Of a DNA stretch of 64,000 nt, positions 27,255-36,244 are shown in pieces; the stretch's first letter is position 1; every line of letters starts with the position of its first letter. This stretch comes from Hymenobacter telluris (lineage in GTDB: Bacteria; Bacteroidota; Bacteroidia; Cytophagales; Hymenobacteraceae): NCBI RefSeq assembly GCF_017313265.1, contig NZ_JAFLQZ010000002.1, positions 372,001-436,000 on the forward strand, given 5' to 3'. The notes below the pieces were generated by a model. It searched no databases and had not been told where the DNA came from. It worked only from the letters and a program-made list of their open reading frames with translations. A program made the position numbers and the translations under genes.

Positions 27255-27279
27255 GCCCGCTGCTTACCTTTACAGGCGC

Positions 27280-27936
27280 ATGCTTACTTCGCTACTTCGC
27301 CTGTTGAGCTACTTGTTTCCCATCACCCGCACCGTGCAGTCGGAGGTGAGTGGGCCGCTGGAAGTGACGTGGCGCAAGGGCCGCAAGGTGCTCGACACGC
27401 GCCACGCCAATTATTCCTACGGCTCGTTGCAACAGGTGCTGCGCTACGGGCTGCTGTTCGTGGAGCCCCGGCAAGCCAGCCACGCGCTGCTGCTGGGGCT
27501 GGGCGGTGGTTCGGTGGTAGCTACTCTGCGCCACGAGTTGCAGTACGAAGGCCACATTACGGCCATTGAGCTGGATGCAGTGGTTATCGGACTGGCGGCT
27601 ACGGAGTTTGGCGTGCGGCCCGATGCCCAACTTGCTATTGTGTGCGCCGATGCGTTTGCCTGGATACGCACTGCGCCCGATACCCAATTCGGCCTGATTA
27701 TCGTGGATTTATTCGTGGACTTGCACCTGCCGGCCGGGCTGCAAACTGCCGGCTTCTGGCAGGACATACGGCGGGTGCTGCGCCCCGGCGGCTATGTGCT
27801 GTTCAATACGCTCAGTGAGGTGCCGCTGTACGTCGGCAACGACGAACTGCCTACCTACTTGGCCGGCGCGGGCTTCTCGGTGCAAGACCTGGAAGTGGAG
27901 CGCCTTAACCAGTTGCTGATTCTGCGGAAGTTGTAG
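27280..27936 (+). CDS. Spermidine synthase-like SAM-dependent methyltransferase fold
   Basis: The 218-aa protein matches the short spermine/spermidine-synthase-like family: GPLEVTWRKGRKVLDT and NYSYGSLQQVLRYGL for the N-terminal strand region, HALLLGLGGGSVVATL for the nucleotide loop, ITAIELDAVVIGLA for the acidic loop and DLFVDLHLPAGL where the catalytic Asp of aminopropyltransferases lies. It is shorter than true SpeE (about 280 aa), so polyamine synthesis is not assured. It is probably in one unit with the upstream TraB/GumN gene. Confidence 0.82.
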   Translation: MLTSLLRLLSYLFPITRTVQSEVSGPLEVTWRKGRKVLDTRHANYSYGSLQQVLRYGLLFVEPRQASHALLLGLGGGSVVATLRHELQYEGHITAIELDAVVIGLAATEFGVRPDAQLAIVCADAFAWIRTAPDTQFGLIIVDLFVDLHLPAGLQTAGFWQDIRRVLRPGGYVLFNTLSEVPLYVGNDELPTYLAGAGFSVQDLEVERLNQLLILRKL

Positions 27937-28012
27937 CCTCGCAAGGATTTATGCGCCGTACGCCGGTCGTTCGGTGGGCATGTGCTTTCTTTGTAGCCTA
28001 AACCTGGCTTCT

Positions 28013-28669
28013 ATGGAAATCCTGAAACACTTTGTTGATTTTATCCTGCACCTCGACAAGCACTTGGGGGCTATTATTCTGGATTACGGCAGCTGGACCT
28101 ACGCCATTCTCTTTCTGATTATTTTCGTGGAAACCGGGGTGGTGGTGCTGCCTTTCCTGCCCGGCGACTCCCTGTTATTTGCTGCTGGCTCCTTGGCCGC
28201 GCTGCCCGGTTCGCCCCTGAACGTGTGGCTGATGATTGGCCTGCTCATCCTGGCCGCCGTGCTCGGCGACACGCTCAACTACCACATCGGCGACTATCTG
28301 GGGCCGCGGGTGTTCCGAGAAAATTCCCGTTTTCTGAAGCGCCAGCACCTGGAGCGCACACAGCAGTTCTATGAAAAGCACGGTGCCAAAACCATCATCC
28401 TGGCCCGCTTCATTCCTATCATTCGCACGTTTGCGCCGTTTGTGGCGGGCGTGGGCACCATGAGCTACAGCAAGTTCTTGTCGTACAACGTGGTGGGCGC
28501 GGTGCTGTGGGTGTCGTTGCTGACGCTAGCGGGCTACTTCTTCGGACAAATTCCGGTGGTGCAAAAGAATTTCTCGTTGGTGGTACTGGTCATTATTGGC
28601 CTGTCGGTGCTGCCCGTGATATTCGAGTTCTTCAAGTCGCGCCGCGCCAGTAGCCGCCCAGTGGCGTAG
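28013..28669 (+). CDS. DedA family membrane protein
   Basis: ATG 28013 (MEILKHFVDFILHLDKHLG) gives 218 aa; the frame open from 27974 adds an unlikely 13 residues. The SNARE-associated/VTT domain is clear: VVVLPFLPGDSLLFAAGSLAA, YHIGDYLGPRVF and ARFIPIIRTFAPFVAGVGTMSYSKF, with conserved acidic and Arg residues. There are about five membrane segments. DedA proteins act in the inner membrane, some as undecaprenyl-phosphate or phospholipid translocases. A terminator follows. Confidence 0.92.
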   Translation: MEILKHFVDFILHLDKHLGAIILDYGSWTYAILFLIIFVETGVVVLPFLPGDSLLFAAGSLAALPGSPLNVWLMIGLLILAAVLGDTLNYHIGDYLGPRVFRENSRFLKRQHLERTQQFYEKHGAKTIILARFIPIIRTFAPFVAGVGTMSYSKFLSYNVVGAVLWVSLLTLAGYFFGQIPVVQKNFSLVVLVIIGLSVLPVIFEFFKSRRASSRPVA

Positions 28670-28712
28670 GCTTGTTGCCTGCCCTTCGTTGGGATAATCT
28701 TATTTCTATCAT

Positions 28713-28748
28713 AAAAACCACTCGTTCCTTGGGGGCGGGTGGTTTTTT
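28713..28748 (+). terminator. Intrinsic terminator after dedA
   Basis: aaaaaccactcg pairs with cgggtggttttt (one wobble), ending in six T, 44 bases after the stop. It lies between dedA and aroE and inside an upstream extension of the aroE frame, which argues for the later aroE start. Confidence 0.85.
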
Positions 28749-28782
28749 GTGTTGCTTGCTGCCGAATACCTATTCGCTTATT

Positions 28783-29520
28783 ATGTCTGAATTCGGATTG
28801 CTCGGCCGCTCTTTGAAGCATTCTTTCTCCCAAACTTATTTCACCCAGAAATTCTATAGCCTCAACCTTACCGAGCACCACTACGAGCTATTTGAGCTGC
28901 CCACCATCGACGAACTACCGGCGTTGCTGGCCGCGCACCCCGATTTGCGCGGCCTAAACGTCACGATTCCTTATAAAGAACAAGTTTTGCCCTTCCTGAG
29001 TGAAGTGGCCTCTACCGCCGCCCGTGTGGGCGCCGTTAATGTTATCGAGTTTGCCGAAGACGGGCGCCTCATTGGGCACAACACCGACTTGGCTGGTTTT
29101 CGGGAGTCGTTGCGCGGCTTTCTGCCGGTGGGCTTTACCGGCCGGGCCCTGATTCTGGGCAGCGGCGGCGCCTCCAAAGCCGTGGAAGTAGCCCTGCGCG
29201 ACCTGGAAATCGGTTATTGGGTGGTGTCGCGCAACCCGCTGGGCGCGGGCCTCACCTACGCCGACCTCACGCCGCAACTGTTCCAGGACCACCTGCTGAT
29301 TATCAATGCCACGCCGCTCGGTACCTACCCCGACACCGAGCAGTGCCCACCCATCCCCTACGAGCACCTCACCAGCCAGCATTACCTCTTCGACCTCATC
29401 TACAACCCCAGCGAAACCGAGTTTATGCGCCGCGGCCAAGCCCTCGGCGCCCAAACCAAAAACGGCTTCGAAATGCTCTGCCTCCAAGCCGAAGAAGCCT
29501 GGAAGATTTGGGAAAGGTGA
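28783..29520 (+). CDS. aroE: Shikimate dehydrogenase
   Basis: ATG 28783 (MSEFGLLGRSLKHSFSQTYF) gives 245 aa, the compact length usual in Bacteroidota; the frame open from 28672 runs back through the dedA terminator and is rejected. Shikimate-binding Ser residues are in SLKHSFS, the catalytic Lys in NVTIPYKEQV and the Asp in HNTDLAGF; the NADP loop is LILGSGGASKAV. C-terminal GFEMLCLQAEEAW matches the family. It catalyses NADPH reduction of 3-dehydroshikimate in aromatic amino-acid synthesis. The gene stands alone from the rest of the pathway. Confidence 0.95.
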   Translation: MSEFGLLGRSLKHSFSQTYFTQKFYSLNLTEHHYELFELPTIDELPALLAAHPDLRGLNVTIPYKEQVLPFLSEVASTAARVGAVNVIEFAEDGRLIGHNTDLAGFRESLRGFLPVGFTGRALILGSGGASKAVEVALRDLEIGYWVVSRNPLGAGLTYADLTPQLFQDHLLIINATPLGTYPDTEQCPPIPYEHLTSQHYLFDLIYNPSETEFMRRGQALGAQTKNGFEMLCLQAEEAWKIWER

Positions 29521-29524
29521 AATA

Positions 29525-29609
29525 GTGAGGTTGTGAAATGGTGAGTTTGATGTTCTAACCGCGCCACTTGCGCATATAGAACGTCAAACTCACCATTTCA
29601 CAACCTCAC
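29525..29609. repeat. Inverted repeat with 32-base arms between aroE and the receptor gene
   Basis: The left arm (29525-29556) and right arm (29578-29609) are reverse complements over 32 bases with a single G-T pair; the 21-base centre is unrelated. It fills the whole gap between convergent stop codons (29520 and 29613), so it may also end transcription. A related half-copy lies at 32379-32409, again just past the stop of the neighbouring paralogous receptor gene. Confidence 0.85.
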
Positions 29610-29612
29610 CAC

Positions 29613-32117
29613 CTAGCCCCCGTTGCCGCCGCCACCGCCTTTCGAGTCGTCGTTGCGGATGGAGCGACGCTGGCGCTGGCCGCTGGCGTCGATCTTGCCG
29701 AAGCGGTAGTTGAAAGCCAGCCGCACGGTGCGCTGATATTGGTAGCTGGTGCTGCTGCTGCGGAACTGCGCCGTTTCGGTGGTGTTGCGGAACTCGCGGC
29801 CGGCCTGAAAGAAATTGTTGGCGTTCAGCGTTAAGTCGGCCTTCTCTTTGAGGAACGTCCGCTTAATGCCCATTGAGTAATACGAATACCCTGAGTAGCG
29901 CGACTGCAAGCCCACGCCGCCCGTGCTGAAGCCGCCGTAAGCCTGCAAGCTGTAGAGCTTGCCCATCTTCAGCGACGAGTTCAAGCTCATGTACAAGCTA
30001 AACCGGCTGCTGGTGCGGTTGAGCGAAGCGCTTTTCAGCCGGGTGTAGTCGGTATTCACGTTGCTGCTGATGTTCCACTTTTCTATCGGCTTCAGCGAGC
30101 CATACAAGCTCACGCCGTAGGTGGAGTTGGTAGCCAGGTTGCCGTAGGTGGTTTCGGTGCGGGCCAGTTCGTCGTTGTAGAGGTTGTAGCTCTCAATAGA
30201 GTTGCCGGTGCGCCGCATGTACGTGGAGGCGTTCAGGGAGCCTTTCTTGCTGAAGGTGCTGTAGCTGAACTCGTAGGAATTGGTGAGTTCCGGCGACAGG
30301 TTGGGGTTGCCGTAGCGGACGTTATTGGGCGAGCTTTGGTTGACGTAAGGATTCAGGAAGTAGATATTGGGCCGCTGAATCCGGCGCGAAAAGCTAAACC
30401 GCAGGGTGTGCCCCGGCTTGGCCAGGTTGCGCGTGGCACTCAGGTGGGGCAACAGGTTGAAGTAGGAGTTGGTGAAGCGGCTCTCGGCCCCCGAAAAATC
30501 ACCGGCTATGGCCGTGTATTCCACCCGCGTGCCCAGGTTGAGCGAGTACTTTTCGCTGGCGGCCATATTATAAGTACCGTAGGCCGCCACCACGTTCTGG
30601 CTGTAGTCAAACGCATTGGAGCGCCGCAGACTCCGCACGAAATCGGTTTGCTTGGCTTGCAGCAGCGTGTCGAGGCTGTAGGTGCTGCTGACGTCGCGCA
30701 GGATGGCTTTGGCGCCGCCTTCCAGCGTGTTCTTCTCCGAAAAAGGATGCGTGTAGTCGGTTTGGAGCGTGGTTTCAAGGTTGCGAGCCAGGTTGCCGCT
30801 CCGCTCCTGGTATTCCTGCAACCGGGTTTCGAAAGGAAAGAAAGGATACTGGTCGAGCGAGTAGCGGCCGTTGTTGTTGCTGCGGGTGTGCTGAGCCAGC
30901 ATGCTCCACTCGCGCCGGGGCTGGTCGTCGCCGAAGGTGCGGGTGTAGCCCGCATTGAAGTCGTAGTTGCGGCCCTCGTAGCGCTGCCGAATCTGGCGCG
31001 TGTAGAGCGTGTCTCGGCGCGGGCGCCGCGGATCAGGCGCCGACAGGTCGATGTATTCATTAAACAAATCCTGCGGCGAGCGGCTCGTGTACAGGTTGCC
31101 GTTGGCGCTCAGCGTGAAGCTGTGCAGCTTGGAGGGGTCGTAGGTGAGCTCCAGCTGCCCATAGCCGCCCGTACCCACACTCTCCGACGTAGAACGCTGC
31201 AATAATTCTCCTTCGCCGGCCGGTGTCAAATCGGTGCGGGTGGTAGAGGAGCGGTAGGGGTAGCTGTTGCGGAAGCTGCTGAGCCGGGTGTTTACGCCTA
31301 CTTTGCCGCGCCGCACGTTCAGGGAGCCGTTCAGGCTTTGGTTGCGGTTGCCGGCGCTGGCGCCCACGCTGCCGTTGGTGCCCTGCAAGCTGTTCTTTTT
31401 CAGTACAATATTAATTACGCCGCCCGAGCCTTCACCGTCGTACTTCGCTGAGGGTGAGGTTACCACCTCCACTGCTTTAATCTGGTCGGCCGGAATTTGC
31501 TTGAGGGCTTCGGCCAGGTTGCCCGCCAGCATGGCTGAGGGCTTGTTGTTGATAAGCACCCGCAAATTAGACGAGCCGCGGAGCTGCACGTTGCCATCCA
31601 CATCCACATTTAGCAGCGGCGTTTTGCGAAACACATCAGCGGCGTTGCCACCCGCATTGGTAGCATCCTGCTCGGCGTTGTACACAATCCGGTCGGGCTT
31701 GGTTTCCACCAGGGCCCGCTGGCCGGTTACCGTCACTTCGCCCAGCTTCTGCGCCGAGGGCGTGAGTTTGATAACGCCCAGCGACATTGGCTCGGTGCCC
31801 ACCGTTAAGGGGCCAACTTTGTTGGCGTAGCCTACAAAGCTGATTTGCAGCCGGTACGTGCCAGCCGGTACGTCTTTCATCTCGAACTTGCCTTGCGCAT
31901 CGCAGGTGGTGCCCGTTACGGGCGTAGTACCGGTAGCGGGCAGCAGCGTGACGGTAGCATACTCCACGGGCTTTTGAGTGGTACCATCAACCACGGTACC
32001 GAAAAAACGGCTGGTGCCTTTCCTGGAAGACTTAACCGGAACGGGAGGGGAGGTTTGCGCCTGGGCGACGGACACACCAAGCACGGCTGCAAGCAGCAGA
32101 ATAGAAGTTTGCTTCAT
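29613..32117 (-). CDS. TonB-receptor-like outer-membrane barrel protein, copy 1
   Basis: ATG 32117 (MKQTSILLLAAVLGVSVAQAQ) is the signal-peptide start; the open frame extends 20 codons further upstream without a signal. 834 aa. A carboxypeptidase-regulatory-like domain (FFGTVVDGTTQKPVEYATV, about residues 40-120) is followed by a plug-like domain (KPDRIVYNAEQDATNAGG, INNKPSAMLAGNL, SAKYDGEGSGGVINIVLKKN) and a C-terminal barrel of the OMP_b-brl_3 type. The C terminus is Gly/Asn-rich. These receptors probably import a peptide, siderophore or glycan; no SusD or substrate enzyme is adjacent. It is a paralogue of the next gene. Confidence 0.9.
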   Translation of the reverse strand: MKQTSILLLAAVLGVSVAQAQTSPPVPVKSSRKGTSRFFGTVVDGTTQKPVEYATVTLLPATGTTPVTGTTCDAQGKFEMKDVPAGTYRLQISFVGYANKVGPLTVGTEPMSLGVIKLTPSAQKLGEVTVTGQRALVETKPDRIVYNAEQDATNAGGNAADVFRKTPLLNVDVDGNVQLRGSSNLRVLINNKPSAMLAGNLAEALKQIPADQIKAVEVVTSPSAKYDGEGSGGVINIVLKKNSLQGTNGSVGASAGNRNQSLNGSLNVRRGKVGVNTRLSSFRNSYPYRSSTTRTDLTPAGEGELLQRSTSESVGTGGYGQLELTYDPSKLHSFTLSANGNLYTSRSPQDLFNEYIDLSAPDPRRPRRDTLYTRQIRQRYEGRNYDFNAGYTRTFGDDQPRREWSMLAQHTRSNNNGRYSLDQYPFFPFETRLQEYQERSGNLARNLETTLQTDYTHPFSEKNTLEGGAKAILRDVSSTYSLDTLLQAKQTDFVRSLRRSNAFDYSQNVVAAYGTYNMAASEKYSLNLGTRVEYTAIAGDFSGAESRFTNSYFNLLPHLSATRNLAKPGHTLRFSFSRRIQRPNIYFLNPYVNQSSPNNVRYGNPNLSPELTNSYEFSYSTFSKKGSLNASTYMRRTGNSIESYNLYNDELARTETTYGNLATNSTYGVSLYGSLKPIEKWNISSNVNTDYTRLKSASLNRTSSRFSLYMSLNSSLKMGKLYSLQAYGGFSTGGVGLQSRYSGYSYYSMGIKRTFLKEKADLTLNANNFFQAGREFRNTTETAQFRSSSTSYQYQRTVRLAFNYRFGKIDASGQRQRRSIRNDDSKGGGGGNGG

Positions 32118-32294
32118 ATAGGAATGGGAGGGATAAGCTGCTGAAATAGATGCTACTGTACCAAAGACTCCTCTCACTGGTAATTGGTGGCATAACGATT
32201 TAAAAGTAGTGGATAGTGTGAAAAATCTAACTGAAAATTCAATTAATCAAATGCTTTAATTCAACTCCTCGCCTCACTGGCATAACCAATCAAT

Positions 32295-32336
32295 GAAAAA
32301 GGTCAGCCACCCTACGCAGGATGGCTGACCTTTTTC
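32295..32336. terminator. Hairpin terminator between the two receptor genes
   Basis: A perfect 15-bp stem (gaaaaaggtcagcca / tggctgacctttttc) with a 12-base loop lies downstream of the minus-strand receptor copy 2. A5 and T5 runs are within the stem ends, so it can work on either strand. Confidence 0.82.
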
Positions 32337-32378
32337 AATCCGAGTTGTGAGCTGCACTGGGAGGCGTGCAGCCGTTAC

Positions 32379-32409
32379 AACGTCAAACTCACTGTTTCAC
32401 CAACTCACT
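32379..32409. repeat. Half-copy of the 29578-29609 repeat arm
   Basis: aacgtcaaactcac is shared exactly with the right arm of the element at 29525-29609, followed by a similar tttcac and caac-tcac. Only one arm is clear. Like the full copy, it ends a few bases from the stop codon of a receptor gene. Confidence 0.6.
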
Positions 32410-32416
32410 AGCTCGC

Positions 32417-35008
32417 TTATTGCTGGCCTTGGCCGCTGCTCTCGCCCTGCTTGGTGTCGTCGTTCTGGATACTGCGGCGGCGCTTCTGGGGCTGGGCCGA
32501 CACTTTGCCGAAGCGGTAGCCGAAAGCCAACCGTACGCCCCGTTGGTAAATGTAGTTGTTGCTTTCCTGCCGGAACTGCTCGGTGTCGAGAATAGTGTTC
32601 AGGTTGCGGGTGGCACTCAGGAAGTTGTCGGCGTTGAGGGTCAGGTCGGCCTTGTCTTTGAGCAGGTTTTTGCGCAAGCCTATCGAGTAGAACGTCCAGG
32701 CTGCTTGCTTGCCCTGGAGCTGGATGCGGGGCGAGTTCAGGCCGCCGAAGCCCTGCAAGCTCAGGCCCTTCTCGAATTTGTAGCTGGTGTTCACATTCAC
32801 ATTGTACATCACGCCGCCGTTGGAGTAGGCCGCCGTGTTTACCGCGCCGTCGCCGAAGCTCAGGGCCGGGCTTTTCAATGATACGTAGTACACGTTCACG
32901 TTGCTGCTCAAATCCCACTTCGGCACCGGCTTCACCGAACCAAACAAGCTAATGCCGTAGGTGGCGTTGCGCCCGATATTGGCAAAAGTCTGGTTGTTGA
33001 TGCCATCCTGGATGAAGCGCACGCTCTCAATGGCGTTGCCGGTGCGCCGCACGTACGCCGACATGTTCAGCACCGAGCCTTTGACGAAGGTGGTGTAGTT
33101 CAGCTCGTAGCTGTCGGTCAGTTCGCGCTCCAAATCGGGGTTGCCGTAGCTGACGTTGAGTGTGTCGGAGGTGTTGCGGAACGGGTTGAGGTAGAAAATC
33201 TGGGGCCGCTGAATCCGTTTCGAGTACGCCAGGCGCAACGTTTGGCCGGGCTTTTTGGGGTTGTTCGGCTGGAAGCTCATACTCAGGTTGGGCAGCACGT
33301 TGGTATAGTCCTGCTTCACGCCCGAGTTGTCGCTCTGCCGCGGCTCGAAGTTGCCCCGAACGCGCGTGTTTTCCACCCGCGCCCCCAGCTTAAAGCTCAG
33401 CTTCTTACTAGCCGAAAACCCGTAGGTGCCGTACGCCGATACTACATCCTGGTTGTAATCGAAGAGGTTGGAGCGGGCCGGGTTGAAGTTCAGCGGCAGC
33501 TGGTCGTACACATCATAGTCGCTGCTCACGCGGCGCAGAATGGCTTTGGCACCAGTTTCCAGCAAGGCGGTTTCCGAAAACGGGTGGGCGTAGTCGGTCT
33601 GGATGGTGGTTTCCAGGTTACGGGCCAAGTTGTTGCTCTGCTCCCGGTACTGCACCGCTCCCGATTCGTCGCGGCCGGCGTACTGGTTGAGGGCGTAATC
33701 CTGCACGTTGCGGTTGCGGGTGTGCTGGGCCAGCACGCTCCACTCACGCCGTTTCTGCTCGAACGTGCGGGTGTAGGAGCCACTCAAATCGTAGCTCTGG
33801 GTCCGGAATTTCCGGTCGGTGGCGCGCGTAAACTGGTTGGCGGCTACGGCCGGAAACAGCACGTCGTTGAACTGCTGGTAGTCGCCGGAGTTGCGGAACA
33901 AGCTGCCCTGGATGCCCAGCGTGAGGTTGTGGTATTGGGCCGGGTCGTAGTCGAGGCCCAGCCGCCCAAAGCCGCCGCCGCCCAGCGTGTTGCCGTCGCC
34001 ATCCTGCTGTAGGGCCAGCGTTTCGGTGCCGTCGGGGTTCTTCAGGGAGCGGGTCAGGTCGTTGCGGTTGGGGCTATAGAATGCAAAGCCGCTCGCCGAA
34101 CTGTTGATGCCCACCTTGCCCTTGCGGTAGTTGAGCGAGGCGTTGCCGTTGGAGCTGCGCGTGCCACCAGCCAGCCCCACGCTGCCGTTCACGCCTTCCA
34201 GGTTGTTCTTCTTCAGAATGATGTTGATGATGCCGCCCGTGCCTTCGGCGTCGTACTTGGCCGAGGGTGTGGTAATCACCTCCACGCTCTTAATCTGGTC
34301 GGCCGGAATCTGCTTCATGGCATCGGCCACCGAGCTGGCCACAATGCCCGAGGGCTTGTTGTTGATGAGCACCCGCACGTTGGAGGTACCGCGCAGCTCC
34401 ACGTTGCCGTCGGGGTCCACGTTCACCAGCGGCACTTTGCGCAGCACATCGGCCGCCGTACCACCCGAGTTGGTGATGTCCTTCTCGGCGTTATAAACAA
34501 TCCGGTCGGGCTTGGTTTCGATGACGTCCCGCTCCCCGGTTACGGTCACTTCGCCCAGCTTTTGCGCCGTGGAAGTGAGCGTGACGTTGCCCAGGTCGGT
34601 GGAGCCGTCGGTGATGGTGACGGTTTCGGTGCGGGTGCCGTAGCCCAGGAAGCTGATTTGCACCCGGTAGGAGCCGGCAGCCAGCCCTTTCAGCACGAAT
34701 TTACCCCGCTCGTCGCAGGCGGTGCCATCAATAGGCGTGTCACTGGCGGCGGGCAGCAGCGCCACCGTGGCAAACTGCACCGGCTTTTTGGTGGCGGCAT
34801 CCAGTACCGTGCCCGTTAGGCGGCCAGCCCCTTTGGGAGCAGCGGGCAGCGCCAGCCGCGGTGCCGCGGGAGCCGCACCGGGGGCAGCCGCTGGCCGAGT
34901 GCCGGCGGGTACGCTACCCGCTGGTGGTGCGGTTTGCGCAGTAGCCGTGGTAAGAGAGCCAGTCAGTAAGCCGGCAAGGCCTAGCGAGGTAAGTAATAAT
35001 CTGCTCAT
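32417..35008 (-). CDS. TonB-receptor-like outer-membrane barrel protein, copy 2
   Basis: ATG 35008 (MSRLLLTSLGLAGLLTGSL) gives a signal peptide; the longer frame from 35074 does not. 863 aa. The order matches copy 1: an Ala/Pro-rich linker, carboxypeptidase-regulatory-like domain (LTGTVLDAATKKPVQFATV), plug (KPDRIVYNAEKDITNSGG, INNKPSGIVASSV, SAKYDAEGTGGIINIILKKN), and barrel ending GYRFGKVSAQPQKRRRSIQNDD. Stretches such as RIQRP and RRSIQNDD or RRSIRNDD are shared with copy 1. Tandem duplication followed by divergence of the surface loops is likely. Confidence 0.9.
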   Translation of the reverse strand: MSRLLLTSLGLAGLLTGSLTTATAQTAPPAGSVPAGTRPAAAPGAAPAAPRLALPAAPKGAGRLTGTVLDAATKKPVQFATVALLPAASDTPIDGTACDERGKFVLKGLAAGSYRVQISFLGYGTRTETVTITDGSTDLGNVTLTSTAQKLGEVTVTGERDVIETKPDRIVYNAEKDITNSGGTAADVLRKVPLVNVDPDGNVELRGTSNVRVLINNKPSGIVASSVADAMKQIPADQIKSVEVITTPSAKYDAEGTGGIINIILKKNNLEGVNGSVGLAGGTRSSNGNASLNYRKGKVGINSSASGFAFYSPNRNDLTRSLKNPDGTETLALQQDGDGNTLGGGGFGRLGLDYDPAQYHNLTLGIQGSLFRNSGDYQQFNDVLFPAVAANQFTRATDRKFRTQSYDLSGSYTRTFEQKRREWSVLAQHTRNRNVQDYALNQYAGRDESGAVQYREQSNNLARNLETTIQTDYAHPFSETALLETGAKAILRRVSSDYDVYDQLPLNFNPARSNLFDYNQDVVSAYGTYGFSASKKLSFKLGARVENTRVRGNFEPRQSDNSGVKQDYTNVLPNLSMSFQPNNPKKPGQTLRLAYSKRIQRPQIFYLNPFRNTSDTLNVSYGNPDLERELTDSYELNYTTFVKGSVLNMSAYVRRTGNAIESVRFIQDGINNQTFANIGRNATYGISLFGSVKPVPKWDLSSNVNVYYVSLKSPALSFGDGAVNTAAYSNGGVMYNVNVNTSYKFEKGLSLQGFGGLNSPRIQLQGKQAAWTFYSIGLRKNLLKDKADLTLNADNFLSATRNLNTILDTEQFRQESNNYIYQRGVRLAFGYRFGKVSAQPQKRRRSIQNDDTKQGESSGQGQQ

Positions 35009-35374
35009 CGAAAGAAAAGAAATAGAGAAGGCGGGAGAAGGAAAGGCGCTGTCAGCAGGCGAGTAATCGGCCAAGTGCCAAGCGCATTACAGACGCTGAC
35101 TGGAAAAGTCAGGTGCAACTTGGTTGGGCGCTCCGTGCCGGCATTGGGTGGGGTAGCCGGGGCAGAGGCGGGGCGAACAGGGTGGAGCAGGTAAACTGTG
35201 CGCTACGGCGGTGAAAAGCCCGGTCGCACGACCGTATACCTATTAAATAGACATTACTAGATGTTTTGAAAACGACTAAGGACACGGCCGCCTCGCGCAA
35301 TGTTGCAGCCTGAAGCTGGCCGGTTACTGCTTGAGTGCGGTAATCGTTACAAGCCAAGGGCGAAAACCTGTAAA
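35009..35374. other. Intergenic region, nothing recognised
   Basis: About 365 bases between the receptor copy 2 start and the ABC permease stop, both on the minus strand. It must hold the promoter of the receptor gene. I see no clear hairpin, repeat or small gene. Confidence 0.45.
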
Positions 35375-36217
35375 TTAGTTGGTGACGTTGCGCCGGTACA
35401 GCAGTAAGTAACCCACCACGAGCACACCCGCAAACCAACCCAGGCTGTACCACTCGTGCTTGGCCAGTGCGTGCGCCACTTCCAGGCTGCCTTTGCCCAT
35501 CTTCATGGAAACCGCCGTGAAAAACGGGGCCGCGTACGGAATCTTGTTGGCGTGTTCCCATTGCATCAGCGCAATAACCGATACCACGGCCCCCATGCCC
35601 ACGCCCACCGGCACCACAAAGGAGCGCCAATACAAGCTCACGATGTACTGCACCGCCAGCAGACCCAGCGTAGCCACGTAAGTCCGGAGCAGCATCCAGG
35701 CCACGGCTGGCAGCGGAATAGAATAGGTTTGGAATCCGAGCTTGGGCTTCAGCACGCCCAGTAGCACTCCGGCGCCCAGCACCAAGCCGGCAAAAAGCAG
35801 CAGCGCCACCGCATTCAGAACCAGGATAAGTAGCAGCTTCGAGCCAAATACAGCGCCGCGCCCGACCGGTTGGGCATACAGGTGTTTCCAGGCGGTAGCC
35901 TTGGTTTCGATGTGCACGACCAGGCTGGTCAGCAGCACCACAAAGAGCGGCAGCAACAAGGTGCCCGCCGTTTGCCAGGCCGTGCTGATAAAGCGCGGCC
36001 ACGGCGTACCACCCGCTTTCAAAATAATGTAGCCTTTGAAAAAGAAGATGCAGAACGTGAGCAGGACCGGCAGCGCCCCACTAACCAGCGTGAGCCGTAA
36101 GGCGGCGGTGCGGCGCAGCTTCAGCACGTCGGCGGCCAGGGTGCGCCGGAGCTGAGTGAACGGGGCCGGAGCAGCCGGCAGCGTCAGGAAAGTGTCAGAA
36201 GTCAGCGTGGATTCCAT
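35375..36217 (-). CDS. ABC-2 type transporter permease
   Basis: The 280-aa inner-membrane protein has six predicted hydrophobic segments, for example ALRLTLVSGALPVLLTFCIFF, TLLLPLFVVLLTSLVVHIE and the C-terminal SLGWFAGVLVVGYLLLYRR. The early ETKATAWKHLYAQPVGRG stretch is the cytoplasmic loop typical of bacitracin/lantibiotic-type exporter permeases (ABC2_membrane_4). It is 27 bases downstream of the ATPase gene and the two form one exporter. The substrate is unknown; there is no dedicated sensor gene directly attached. Confidence 0.88.
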   Translation of the reverse strand: MESTLTSDTFLTLPAAPAPFTQLRRTLAADVLKLRRTAALRLTLVSGALPVLLTFCIFFFKGYIILKAGGTPWPRFISTAWQTAGTLLLPLFVVLLTSLVVHIETKATAWKHLYAQPVGRGAVFGSKLLLILVLNAVALLLFAGLVLGAGVLLGVLKPKLGFQTYSIPLPAVAWMLLRTYVATLGLLAVQYIVSLYWRSFVVPVGVGMGAVVSVIALMQWEHANKIPYAAPFFTAVSMKMGKGSLEVAHALAKHEWYSLGWFAGVLVVGYLLLYRRNVTN

Positions 36218-36244
36218 AATTCAGGATAGAAAGGGTAAGGGGGA

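Noticed and set aside
28672..28782. Extended aroE start at 28672
   Set aside because: The extension contains the dedA terminator hairpin, and MSEFGLLG at 28783 is the conserved family N terminus.
30336..31205. Antisense frames over the receptor genes (also 33242-34012)
   Set aside because: Both lie fully within clear TonB-receptor-like coding sequence on the other strand and have no domain features.
35109..36002. 297-aa minus-strand frame overlapping the ABC permease
   Set aside because: Overlaps the permease gene in another frame; the permease has proper membrane segments and pairs with the ATPase gene.
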